IMG/VR virus record: IMGVR_UViG_3300045135_003624
Span: 1-21,794 of that record
Direction: 5' to 3' (one strand)
DNA from: a virus
DNA length: 21,794 nt
Part shown: positions 1 through 5,787 of the stretch, piece after piece
How positions within the stretch are numbered: position 1 is the stretch's first letter
Layout: the number at the start of each line of letters is the position of its first letter
Position numbers and translations under genes: made by a program
Notes under the pieces: generated by a model
Databases searched by the model: none
Seen by the model: the letters and a program-made list of their open reading frames with translations, nothing else
What the model was told of the DNA's origin: nothing

Positions 1-507
1 CTACCCCACCTCTCTGACAAACACCCTTCCCCCTTTGGGACAAGCCACCCCCAACTCCACCATCCCCGGCAGCGCCGCGGCCCACTCCTCCATCTCCTTT
101 GAGTGCAGCGTGTGCGCAAGCGTATGCGTTACCGCCGGGTTGCTGCGCCGGGACGCTTCAGTCAGCGCAAAGGTCGCGCCCCCACCCCAATAGTCCGGGC
201 TGAGATAGACGAAGTGCGAACAGCCGACTTTGCCCAGATCATAGCCCTCACGCGCCAGATGCACCTTGATCGGCATCCATTCCGGCCCGGAGATAAAGTG
301 ATGGCAAAGACCAAGGCAGGTCACGCCGACCAGCTGGTCGGCGTCCCAAGCCAAAGCAGCCGTATCGCCCCGCTTGGCGAAGGCCTCCAGCATGGGCATC
401 GCGTCAATCGGCTCACGTCCGGTTTTAACCCGAACATCCGCCACAACCTGCGACAGCCGTTTGAAGTGCTCAGCCACATCGGCAAGTTTCACCTGTTCAT
501 ACCGCAT
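1..507 (-). CDS. GNAT-like hypothetical protein at the end of the fibre module
   Basis: Complete 168-aa gene; its stop codon is the first three bases of the window. The ATG at 507 follows a GAGG ribosome site and lies 3 nt after the stop of the upstream gene, so it belongs to the same operon. I do not recognise a family with certainty. The strand pattern AALAWDADQLVGV, a central FVYLSPDYWGGGATFAL segment and a later AHTLHSKEMEEW helix resemble the layout of GNAT acetyltransferases, where a P-x-Y-x-G-x-G-like turn binds acetyl-CoA. If so, it could modify a phage or host surface component. It could equally be a fibre accessory protein of unrelated fold. It has no signal peptide or membrane segment. 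Confidence 0.45.
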   Translation of the reverse strand: MRYEQVKLADVAEHFKRLSQVVADVRVKTGREPIDAMPMLEAFAKRGDTAALAWDADQLVGVTCLGLCHHFISGPEWMPIKVHLAREGYDLGKVGCSHFVYLSPDYWGGGATFALTEASRRSNPAVTHTLAHTLHSKEMEEWAAALPGMVELGVACPKGGRVFVREVG

Positions 508-510
508 GGG

Positions 511-942
511 TTAAACCTCGATCGTTTCAGCAAGAAGGAAGAGTTGGTCCAGATCCGCATCTGTAAGCGCAGAGCCATCTGGCCAGGTGACATAAACAGA
601 GAGCGCATTCAAAAGCGGGCTCAGCCGATGGAAGGTCGTCGCCTCGCGCCAAGCCAGCTGGGTCATGGCATCCATGCCACCCATGAGCGTCTCAACCTGA
701 TCGAGAAGCCCCATCTGCAAGAGCGCCGCCTTGGCCTGCAAGCGGGTCACGACCTTCTCCGCCTCAACAGGAGGCGTGACATCATAGGCTGGATCAAAAT
801 CCGCAACCGCGCCGAACTCGCCTGCCTCGGCACGCGCGAACAAATCACTCGGCCCGTCGCGGTCGACCACGCGTAGGCCGCCATCATCCATGTCCAAGCG
901 GATCGAACTCAGATCCGCCATGATATATTGAGGATTCATCAT
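511..942 (-). CDS. Putative tail fibre accessory/assembly protein
   Basis: A 143-aa protein whose ATG overlaps the stop of the fibre gene before it (TGATG), so it is translationally coupled to it. Other in-frame ATGs at 939 and 921 are possible starts. The N-terminal third is acidic and mixed. The C-terminal part (about residues 65-143) is helical, with LQAKAALLQMGLLDQVETLM followed by an AWREATTFHRLSPLLNAL segment. This layout (alternating helices, a W-x-x-A-x-x-x-x-R-x-SP motif, then a short acidic tail) recalls small proteins found just downstream of fibre genes in many prophages. A fibre chaperone or assembly role is inferred from position and pattern only. Confidence 0.5.
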   Translation of the reverse strand: MMNPQYIMADLSSIRLDMDDGGLRVVDRDGPSDLFARAEAGEFGAVADFDPAYDVTPPVEAEKVVTRLQAKAALLQMGLLDQVETLMGGMDAMTQLAWREATTFHRLSPLLNALSVYVTWPDGSALTDADLDQLFLLAETIEV

Positions 943-1703
943 CAGTCATTCTCCACCAGAGCATAGACGCCGGGAATGAGATTTTCCCCGCCAGTTTGGA
1001 AACGGCAGTTTTGGACACGTGCGTAGCCATAATAGTTAGTCTGCTCTTTTCCTGAGCCGACGACTCGGTGCGACGCATACGTTTGGATGCTCACGCGATC
1101 CCCCGGTGCGACGTCCACGTCCACCGTTTTGGTTTGGTAAGCCGTTCCAGTGATCGTCCAACTTCCAACAACCGTCTCCGTGCCATTGCGAAGCCGCGTA
1201 ACCCGAAAGTAAGCAGGCTCAGAATTCGACGATGACCCGTCGAGGCTGACCCGGATCGAGCCATTCTGGGCGAACTCAAATTTATGGCGGGTGGCATAGC
1301 CGCTGTAGTAATTCGTGTTTTGCCAATACGCATCCAAGCGGCTGCGGATGGTCTCCCCTGCCGTCAAATCCGTTCCGCCCGAACTCGCCAGCGCCGCAAT
1401 GGCCTGCGCCACCCGCTCCGGCGTCATCAGCTTGGTACTGACTGTGCCCGCCTCGGCCTCTGCTTGGCTGGCAAGATCCGCCGACAATGTGCGATTGGCC
1501 GCAAGCGAGCCTCCGCCGGTCAACCCCGTGCCAGCCGAGATCAGCCGGCCAGAATTGACGATTTCAACAACGGCCTCTGTGCCATCATCCTTCTTAAGGA
1601 ACAGCCGACCGTCATAGGTATTGACGGCCAACTCCCCCAGCTCAAGCTGCGTGGTGGTGGGCACTTTGCCCGCGACGCCCGAGCGTTTCATCTTCACAGC
1701 CAT
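942..1703 (-). CDS. Tail fibre / receptor-binding protein
   Basis: A 253-aa fibre-type protein. Residues 5-38 form a common fibre N-terminal module (VAGKVPTTTQLELGELAVNT, then an LFLKK strand). It is followed by a glycine-rich GTGLTGGGSLAANRTLS segment and by AEAGTVSTKLMTPERVAQAI, a motif repeatedly seen in phage fibre stalks. The C-terminal half (about 110-253) is rich in Tyr, Asn, Ser and Thr with alternating strands, as expected for a beta-sandwich tip that contacts the host surface. The start at 1703 has a GGAGG site about 8 nt upstream; Met5 is a weaker alternative. It lies 44 nt downstream of the larger fibre gene. The receptor cannot be told from sequence. Confidence 0.75.
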   Translation of the reverse strand: MAVKMKRSGVAGKVPTTTQLELGELAVNTYDGRLFLKKDDGTEAVVEIVNSGRLISAGTGLTGGGSLAANRTLSADLASQAEAEAGTVSTKLMTPERVAQAIAALASSGGTDLTAGETIRSRLDAYWQNTNYYSGYATRHKFEFAQNGSIRVSLDGSSSNSEPAYFRVTRLRNGTETVVGSWTITGTAYQTKTVDVDVAPGDRVSIQTYASHRVVGSGKEQTNYYGYARVQNCRFQTGGENLIPGVYALVEND

Positions 1704-1747
1704 AGGACCGGCCTCCTTGTGTGCCTATTTAGACGAGGTCAGCAGGA

Positions 1748-3007
1748 TCAGAACGTCCCGCCGTCGAGCGCGATACCGGTGATAGACCCGCCGGTGATCG
1801 CCACATTGCTCGCCGCCTGCGTGGCCATTGTGCCAAGCCCCAGGTTGGAGCGCGCCGTTGCCACATTTGTCAGATCGGAGAGGTTCGAAGCCTTCGCCAG
1901 TTTGTCGGCCAAACCGTTTGTGACCGTGCTGGCAAAATTCGGATCATCGCCAAGCGCCGCCGCCAACTCGTTCAAAGTATCCAGCGCCCCAGGAGCAGCG
2001 TCGATCAAAGCCGCAATCGCCGCCGAGACAAAACCCGTGGTGGCAATCTGGGTGGTGTTGGTCCCCGCCGTCGCGGTGGGCGCGGCTGGCGTGCCAGTGA
2101 AGGTCGGTGAGGACTTGGGCGCCTTGGTATCAAGCGCCGTCTGCAGCCCCGTCACCTCCGATATGGCATGACCATGCGCAGATGGTGCGAAGGTCGACGG
2201 CTTGCCGGTGATCCCGGTCCAAACCACCGCATCCGCGACTTCCGCCGCATCGACCTTGCCGTCATTGTCGGTGTCATAGGTCGCCTTAGCCATATCCCCA
2301 GCCCCAAAGCTGGAAATCGCCGCCTGCACAAAGGCCGTGGTGGCCACCTGCGTGGTGTTGGTGCCACCAGACGCGGTCGGTGCCGCAGGCGTGCCGGTAA
2401 ATGTCGGTGAGGAAAGCGGTGCCTTGGCATTCAACGTGGTTTGGAGATTGGTCACATCCGCGATAGAATGGCCATGAGATGCAGCCGCAAAAGCGGTGCT
2501 GCTCACCAGAGCTGCCGTCCCCAGCCCCAGGGCCGTACGCTGTGCGGCTGCATCCACAGCCGTCAAAAGCGCACGACCAGAGACGGTGCTATCAGAGATG
2601 GCATTGGCCGAGTGCGTGTGGCTACTGGCCGCCTTGCCATCTAGCGCCGTTTGTAAGCCAGTTACATCCGCGAGGACGTGGCTGTGGATGCCGTCCGACT
2701 TACCTCCCAGGAGCGTATCAAGCTGCGACTTGCGCACCAGATCCGTCGCCGCACTGGCATCCTGCGAGGCTTTCGGGACGGTTGAGAAGGTCTTGGCCCC
2801 CGCAATGGTCTGCGTGCCGGACTTTGCCATGAAGGCCCCTGTGCCCGCCACGGCCACAATGGAGGTGGCATTGCCCGCCCCATCATCGCCCTTGCCGATA
2901 TAGAGCGTGTCATCAACCTCGTTATGGGCGACCTCACCCGATTTGAGCGCCGCCGGCGCGCCGGCATTGCCCGACACCCGACGCTTAAACTGAATCGTAT
3001 TCGCCAT
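1748..3007 (-). CDS. Tail fibre protein with repeats and an EF-hand-like loop
   Basis: A 419-aa fibre protein with N-terminal MANTIQFKRRVSG module. The shaft has four H-x-H motifs (residues 108-110, 130-132, 178-180, 278-280), each followed by a VTGLQTALD-like helix or spacer. A block SSPTFTGTPAAPTA...GTNTTQ(V/I)ATT-x-FV occurs twice, at residues 199-227 and 299-327, exactly 100 residues apart. Residues 245-256 (DTDNDGKVDAAE) match the EF-hand/dockerin loop D-x-D-x-D-G-x-(I/V)-x-x-x-E, suggesting a calcium site. In other phage fibres H-x-H triplets coordinate iron in trimers; whether these do is unknown. The start overlaps the stop of the collagen-like gene (TAATG). Probably a trimeric host-binding fibre. 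Confidence 0.8.
   Translation of the reverse strand: MANTIQFKRRVSGNAGAPAALKSGEVAHNEVDDTLYIGKGDDGAGNATSIVAVAGTGAFMAKSGTQTIAGAKTFSTVPKASQDASAATDLVRKSQLDTLLGGKSDGIHSHVLADVTGLQTALDGKAASSHTHSANAISDSTVSGRALLTAVDAAAQRTALGLGTAALVSSTAFAAASHGHSIADVTNLQTTLNAKAPLSSPTFTGTPAAPTASGGTNTTQVATTAFVQAAISSFGAGDMAKATYDTDNDGKVDAAEVADAVVWTGITGKPSTFAPSAHGHAISEVTGLQTALDTKAPKSSPTFTGTPAAPTATAGTNTTQIATTGFVSAAIAALIDAAPGALDTLNELAAALGDDPNFASTVTNGLADKLAKASNLSDLTNVATARSNLGLGTMATQAASNVAITGGSITGIALDGGTF
2027..2467 (-). repeat. Two 141-bp direct repeats, 300-bp period, in the fibre gene
   Basis: The units at 2327..2467 and 2027..2167 encode residues 181-227 and 281-327 of the fibre and are nearly identical at protein level. The intervening 159 bp carries the EF-hand-like loop. 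The arrangement suggests internal duplication of a shaft module and offers a site for homologous deletion or expansion. Confidence 0.75.
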
Positions 3008-3213
3008 TAGAAGAACCCTCCATTAATCGGCGTGTCTGTTGGTAAAATCGTGACACCAGGCTCGCCCTGGTCTCCTTTATCCCCTTGGGGTCCGACCGCC
3101 CCCTGAGGCCCAGGCTGACCACCAAGATGGATCCGGACAGGGCCGCTTTGCTCCGAGACTTTGATCGGCCCTGAGACGGCAATCGGGGAGGTTTGATCGC
3201 GCAGCGTGGTCAT
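3007..3213 (-). CDS. Collagen-like mini protein before the fibre
   Basis: A 68-aa protein. Residues 32-53 are seven Gly-X-Y triplets (GQP GPQ GAV GPQ GDK GDQ GEP, then G), the signature of a collagen-like triple helix. A polar 31-residue N-terminus precedes them and the protein ends in PINGGFF. Its ATG overlaps the stop of the upstream gene (ATGA) and its TAA overlaps the ATG of the fibre (TAATG), so all three are coupled. Collagen-like stretches are common in phage fibres and can drive trimer formation. Here the segment is a separate short protein, so it may attach to or nucleate the fibre. That role is inferred. Confidence 0.65.
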   Translation of the reverse strand: MTTLRDQTSPIAVSGPIKVSEQSGPVRIHLGGQPGPQGAVGPQGDKGDQGEPGVTILPTDTPINGGFF

Positions 3214-3557
3214 GCGAGACCCCGTGTCACCGGCTGCATCACGGGGATCTCCAGCGCAAAGCCCAAGTGCAGATCTGGATCGAGATCCGTGCGCACCACA
3301 TCGACCACCACAGAGCCCACTGACAAAACAGCCGTCTCATTGGCAGCCATGTTCAGGTCGAGCTCTTGATCCGAGATCCGCACAAAGCCCCCGGCCTCTG
3401 TGCTGAGCGTGATGAGAACCTGATCCGCAGCGACCTTGGTGCGCACCTGCCCCACAAACATCGCCCCATCTGGAAACAGCGCCGCAGAGGCCTCCAGACG
3501 CAAGGCATAGGAATAGCCCACCATAATGGCGGGCCCCTCATAGATTTGTGTTGTCAT
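3210..3557 (-). CDS. Unknown beta-rich phage protein
   Basis: A 115-aa protein that I cannot assign to a named family. The start at 3557 overlaps the stop of the lipoprotein gene before it (ATGA). It begins MTTQIYEGPAIMVGYSYALR and then shows alternating hydrophobic strands, a VGQVRTKVAADQVLITLST segment and ends in VMQPVTRG. The predicted all-beta character and its position just before the collagen-like and fibre genes suggest a fibre-attachment or baseplate-periphery protein, similar in style to N-terminal domains of some baseplate receptor-binding subunits. No cysteine, signal peptide or membrane segment is present. Confidence 0.6.
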   Translation of the reverse strand: MTTQIYEGPAIMVGYSYALRLEASAALFPDGAMFVGQVRTKVAADQVLITLSTEAGGFVRISDQELDLNMAANETAVLSVGSVVVDVVRTDLDPDLHLGFALEIPVMQPVTRGLA

Positions 3558-3748
3558 GGCTGCCACCCGCAGAGTTTCGCACCGGTTTCATTATGCGCCA
3601 GGATCTGGCGCTGCGTATCTGACGTCAGGTGATCGGCCCGCGACGGCCGGATGGGCTCAGCCCAATCACAATCAACCCCGATCTTAATCCCGCATCCAGC
3701 GAGAGAGCCGGCGAGACACGCCAGCAGCATCATCCGCGCCCACATCAC
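3554..3748 (-). CDS. Rz1-like outer-membrane spanin lipoprotein
   Basis: A 64-aa lipoprotein precursor. It has a short positively charged N-terminus, a hydrophobic MMLLACLAGSLAGC stretch and a lipobox LAGC with the acylated Cys at residue 19. The mature part of about 45 residues has two further Cys residues. The gene starts (GTG at 3748 or ATG at 3745; a GGAGG site serves either) inside the 3' end of the preceding gene in another frame, overlapping it by 65 bp. This nested layout next to an endolysin is the hallmark of Rz/Rz1 spanins, which join the inner and outer membranes and disrupt the outer one at lysis. Function is inferred from the lipobox and context. Confidence 0.65.
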   Translation of the reverse strand: MMWARMMLLACLAGSLAGCGIKIGVDCDWAEPIRPSRADHLTSDTQRQILAHNETGAKLCGWQP

Positions 3749-3953
3749 GCCGCACCTCCGCTGCTTGTTTCATTGTGCGGATCCGCGCCTCGACGCGCTT
3801 CACCGCAAACCGCGCAATCCCCGCCGCCCGGCCATGACGCCAGATCGCAATGACCGCCGCCAAAACGGCGAGCACGATCAAACTGCCATAGACCAATCGA
3901 CGCTGGATCCCGCCAAAGGCGATCCCGAACAGGCTCATCACCGTTCCAATCAT
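3684..3953 (-). CDS. Rz-like inner-membrane spanin (putative)
   Basis: An 89-aa protein starting at the ATG at 3953, which overlaps the endolysin stop (ATGA). A single membrane helix is visible at about residues 20-38 (LVYGSLIVLAVLAAVIAIW). It is followed by about 50 very basic residues with a likely amphipathic helix (FAVKRVEARIRTMKQAAEVR). Its 3' end contains the start of a lipoprotein gene in another frame. Position after endolysin, one anchor, and the nested lipoprotein all fit an inner-membrane spanin subunit. It is short compared with lambda Rz (about 150 aa), so the periplasmic coiled coil would be reduced. It could instead be a small holin-type or unknown membrane protein. Confidence 0.6.
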   Translation of the reverse strand: MIGTVMSLFGIAFGGIQRRLVYGSLIVLAVLAAVIAIWRHGRAAGIARFAVKRVEARIRTMKQAAEVRRDVGADDAAGVSRRLSRWMRD

Positions 3954-4594
3954 CCCTGGCCCGCCAAGATCTTGCGGATCCGCTCGCGCGCAATCCACAT
4001 GGCCAACACAAGCACCAAGCCCGCCACGCAAAGCGCCACGATCTGCGCGGTGTCCTCCAGCGAGCGCAGCGCTTCAAGCCCGGCCGCCACGGCCGTCGCG
4101 GCCTGCACCGCCGCCGCGCGCACCGTGGTACTTTCGGTCACGCCTTCGCGCCGCTTGGGCAGCGCCGCCGGCTCAACCGCCCGACGCACCGCCACCACAC
4201 GGGATTTCGGATAGGCGGTGATATTCACCTGATCGCCCTGATTGCCGCCCAGAAGAGTGACATTGCTGCCGTCTGTGCCCTCGTAGAAACCCACATGGCC
4301 CTGCCACGGCTGGCCGCGAGAGAGGATCACCACGTCGCCGCGCTGCGCTTGGTCGAGGGGTACAGAGGTGCCCCAGCTCTCATAGCTGCGCGCCAGGAGC
4401 GAACCCGTGCCCTGCACCCCACAGCGTGCCAGCACCGCCCCGACAAAGGCCGCGCACCACGGCACCTCATCATTGGTCTGCGGCACGCCCGCCTCGCGGT
4501 AATAGGCCAAGACGCGAGGATTGTGCCCTTCGGCCCATTCCCAAACACCCTCGTCCGCCTTCGCGGTCTCATAGATCAGATCGCCAATCCGCAT
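3950..4594 (-). CDS. Endolysin, CHAP/NlpC-type (TIGR02594-like), with C-terminal membrane helix
   Basis: A 214-aa peptidoglycan hydrolase. The catalytic Cys is in VPWCAAFVGAVL (Cys47), the His in WQGHVGFYEG (His100) and a polar third residue in LLGGNQGDQV (Asn118), the arrangement of CHAP/NlpC-like amidases and peptidases annotated as TIGR02594. After a basic linker and an Ala-rich segment, residues 183-201 form a membrane helix (IVALCVAGLVLVLAMW), followed by a basic tail. The ATG at 4594 was chosen over an upstream Met because AGGAGG lies 5 nt before it. No N-terminal signal is seen, so release probably needs the holin; the C-terminal helix is unusual. A rho-independent terminator sits immediately upstream. 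Confidence 0.85.
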   Translation of the reverse strand: MRIGDLIYETAKADEGVWEWAEGHNPRVLAYYREAGVPQTNDEVPWCAAFVGAVLARCGVQGTGSLLARSYESWGTSVPLDQAQRGDVVILSRGQPWQGHVGFYEGTDGSNVTLLGGNQGDQVNITAYPKSRVVAVRRAVEPAALPKRREGVTESTTVRAAAVQAATAVAAGLEALRSLEDTAQIVALCVAGLVLVLAMWIARERIRKILAGQG

Positions 4595-4610
4595 GGCTGC
4601 CTCCTGCAAT

Positions 4611-4635
4611 AAAAAAGCCGCCCCAAAGGGACGGC
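4611..4635 (-). terminator. Rho-independent terminator upstream of the endolysin
   Basis: Read on the minus strand, GCCGUCCC-UUU-GGGGCGGC forms an 8-bp stem with one G-U pair and a 3-nt loop, directly followed by six U. It lies after the stop of the gene ending at 4689 and 16 nt before the endolysin start, so it should limit read-through into the endolysin and spanin genes. Confidence 0.85.
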
Positions 4636-4688
4636 GTGTCAGTCGATGTTCGTGAGTGTCACCAGATCACATAGGATCCTGCCCCTGT

Positions 4689-4928
4689 TCAGGCTGAGAG
4701 GGGGTGCACCTCAGGCTCTGTTGCACGGGCTTGCAGGATCCAGTCATCCACCGCTGAAGGCACAGACGGGCCAATACCCACCAACCCCGCAAGCTGGATT
4801 TCCACAATGCCAAGGGAGGTTTCAGGATCGTACCAATGGCCACCTTGCTCCAGCACCAAAGCCCGAATGGTCTCAACCGGATCCGCGGCTTGGTTAACTT
4901 GGTTCAGTATCTGCGTGATTCCAGACAT
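4689..4928 (-). CDS. Small hypothetical protein between holin and endolysin
   Basis: A 79-aa acidic soluble protein of unknown family, with no signal peptide, cysteine or membrane helix. It begins MSGITQILNQVNQAADPVET, continues with LVLEQGGHWYDPETSLGIVE and ends with a helical DDWILQARATE segment. The ATG at 4928 follows a GGGGAGG site about 10 nt upstream. It lies 78 nt after the holin-like gene, and that gap shows no further gene or clear signal. It is the last gene before a strong terminator, so it may mark the end of the transcript that carries the tail genes. Confidence 0.55.
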   Translation of the reverse strand: MSGITQILNQVNQAADPVETIRALVLEQGGHWYDPETSLGIVEIQLAGLVGIGPSVPSAVDDWILQARATEPEVHPLSA

Positions 4929-5006
4929 GTGTGACGTGCCTCCCCACGTATTCCTCTCCAGTGGCCCACATGGTTTGTTTCTGGACCCGCTTCAAGGGGA
5001 AGCCGT

Positions 5007-5357
5007 TTATTTCTTCCGCCCCAGCCATGCGCTCAGCACCGCCTCCGCGCCGCGCGGCCCCAGATAGGCCAGCGTGGCCACAAACCCGGTCGAGACCGGC
5101 TGACCAAGCCCGAAGTAACTCGCCGCCGCCTCACCAATCAGCGCCATGCCCACCGCGACGGGGATCTCCCAGAGAAGCTCTTTGCCAAAGAACTTCCGCT
5201 TTCCCAGTTTTACCTCGCCCGAGTGATACATCAGCCGCCCCGTAAAAGCCCCGATCAGCGTGGTTACCGCCCCGCCAAACAGCCGGTCGATCATTTCAAT
5301 AAAACTGGGATCTTGCATCTGCTCTGCCTTGCCTTCGGGTTTAGTAGGATCCGCCAT
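5007..5357 (-). CDS. Holin-like membrane protein (LydA/holin family)
   Basis: A 116-aa membrane protein. After a polar N-terminus (residues 1-26) there are three hydrophobic segments: about 28-43 (FGGAVTTLIGAFTGRL), 65-82 (IPVAVGMALIGEAAASYF) and 89-108 (TGFVATLAYLGPRGAEAVL). A basic loop (KLGKRKFFGKE) lies between the first two, and the protein ends WLGRKK. Size, three-helix layout, basic tail and position before the endolysin fit phage holins that permeabilise the inner membrane to start lysis. The ATG at 5357 has a GGAG site 8 nt upstream and overlaps the 3' end of the preceding gene by 17 bp. A LydA-type assignment is from pattern only. Confidence 0.75.
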   Translation of the reverse strand: MADPTKPEGKAEQMQDPSFIEMIDRLFGGAVTTLIGAFTGRLMYHSGEVKLGKRKFFGKELLWEIPVAVGMALIGEAAASYFGLGQPVSTGFVATLAYLGPRGAEAVLSAWLGRKK

Positions 5358-5571
5358 CAAGGAACTCCTCCCAGGCATCATCCGTCGAATTCCGGATCTT
5401 CAAGACAGGCACCGCCCCGCCGGTATCGAGCCACAGCATGCCCTGCCGGGTGGCCGTGGGGGCCGCCCCGCCGGCATTGGAAGATTGCAACGCCGCCAAA
5501 ATCTCATTGATGCGCTGGCGCACCGCGAGACCCGCGTCATTGGCAATCACAAAATTGGAAGTCTGAGCCAT
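5341..5571 (-). CDS. Small fibre-type/structural protein downstream of J
   Basis: A 76-aa protein starting at the ATG at 5571, with GGAGG 8 nt upstream. It reads MAQTSNFVIANDAGLAVRQR, then NEILAALQSSNAG, then QGMLWLDTGGAVPVLKIRNS and DDAWEEFLDGG. The 'MLWLDT...LKIRN...W' pattern is typical of short repeats in tail fibre or appendage proteins, where a strand-rich motif is introduced by an N-terminal helix. It is probably a small structural protein at the tail tip. It is separated from J by about 200 bp with unusual inverted repeats and overlaps the holin-like gene. Confidence 0.6.
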   Translation of the reverse strand: MAQTSNFVIANDAGLAVRQRINEILAALQSSNAGGAAPTATRQGMLWLDTGGAVPVLKIRNSTDDAWEEFLDGGSY

Positions 5572-5575
5572 TGTG

Positions 5576-5672
5576 GTGGCCTCCGATCTACTGAACAAAA
5601 GGTATGGCAGGGGGCGCGTTCGAGACGCAGTCGAGAGGCAGCGTTTCCTGCCGCATTACGATCGGAGGCCAC
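5576..5672. repeat. 13-bp perfect inverted repeats flanking a 71-bp segment
   Basis: GTGGCCTCCGATC at 5576..5588 and its exact reverse complement at 5660..5672. The left arm contains the ribosome-binding site of the small gene starting at 5571. Between the arms is a smaller hairpin (GGCAG/CTGCC at 5637..5641 and 5648..5652). I see no gene in the segment. It could be an RNA structure that controls translation, or a small mobile or invertible repeat. Confidence 0.6.
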
Positions 5673-5727
5673 TGAACTGTTTCTCGTATTAATAGACGGC
5701 ACGCGGGTCTCAGAGGGCTTTCTCCAT

Positions 5728-5787
5728 AGGAGCGTTGTGCGCGTTTTGAGGCGCAATCCTACGTCAAGGGCCCCTCAAAACGCTCCT
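5728..5787 (-). other. Strong hairpin at the 3' end of the J gene
   Basis: On the minus strand an 11-bp perfect stem pairs GCGTTTTGAGG (5783..5773) with CCTCAAAACGC (5751..5741) over a 21-nt loop. An alternative 9-bp stem pairs AGGAGCGTT (5787..5779) with AACGCTCCT (5736..5728). The first arm covers the J stop codon. There is no U-tract, so it may be an RNA-stability or processing structure rather than a classical terminator. Confidence 0.55.

Noticed and set aside
4929-5006. A 25-codon reading frame in the gap after the holin-like gene
   Set aside because: It has no ribosome site, overlaps the start of the following gene and shows no recognisable pattern.
5547-5756. A 69-codon minus-strand frame between J and the small fibre-type gene
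   Set aside because: It has a basic, low-complexity composition, no ribosome site of note and overlaps the start of the next gene in another frame; the segment is better explained by inverted repeats.
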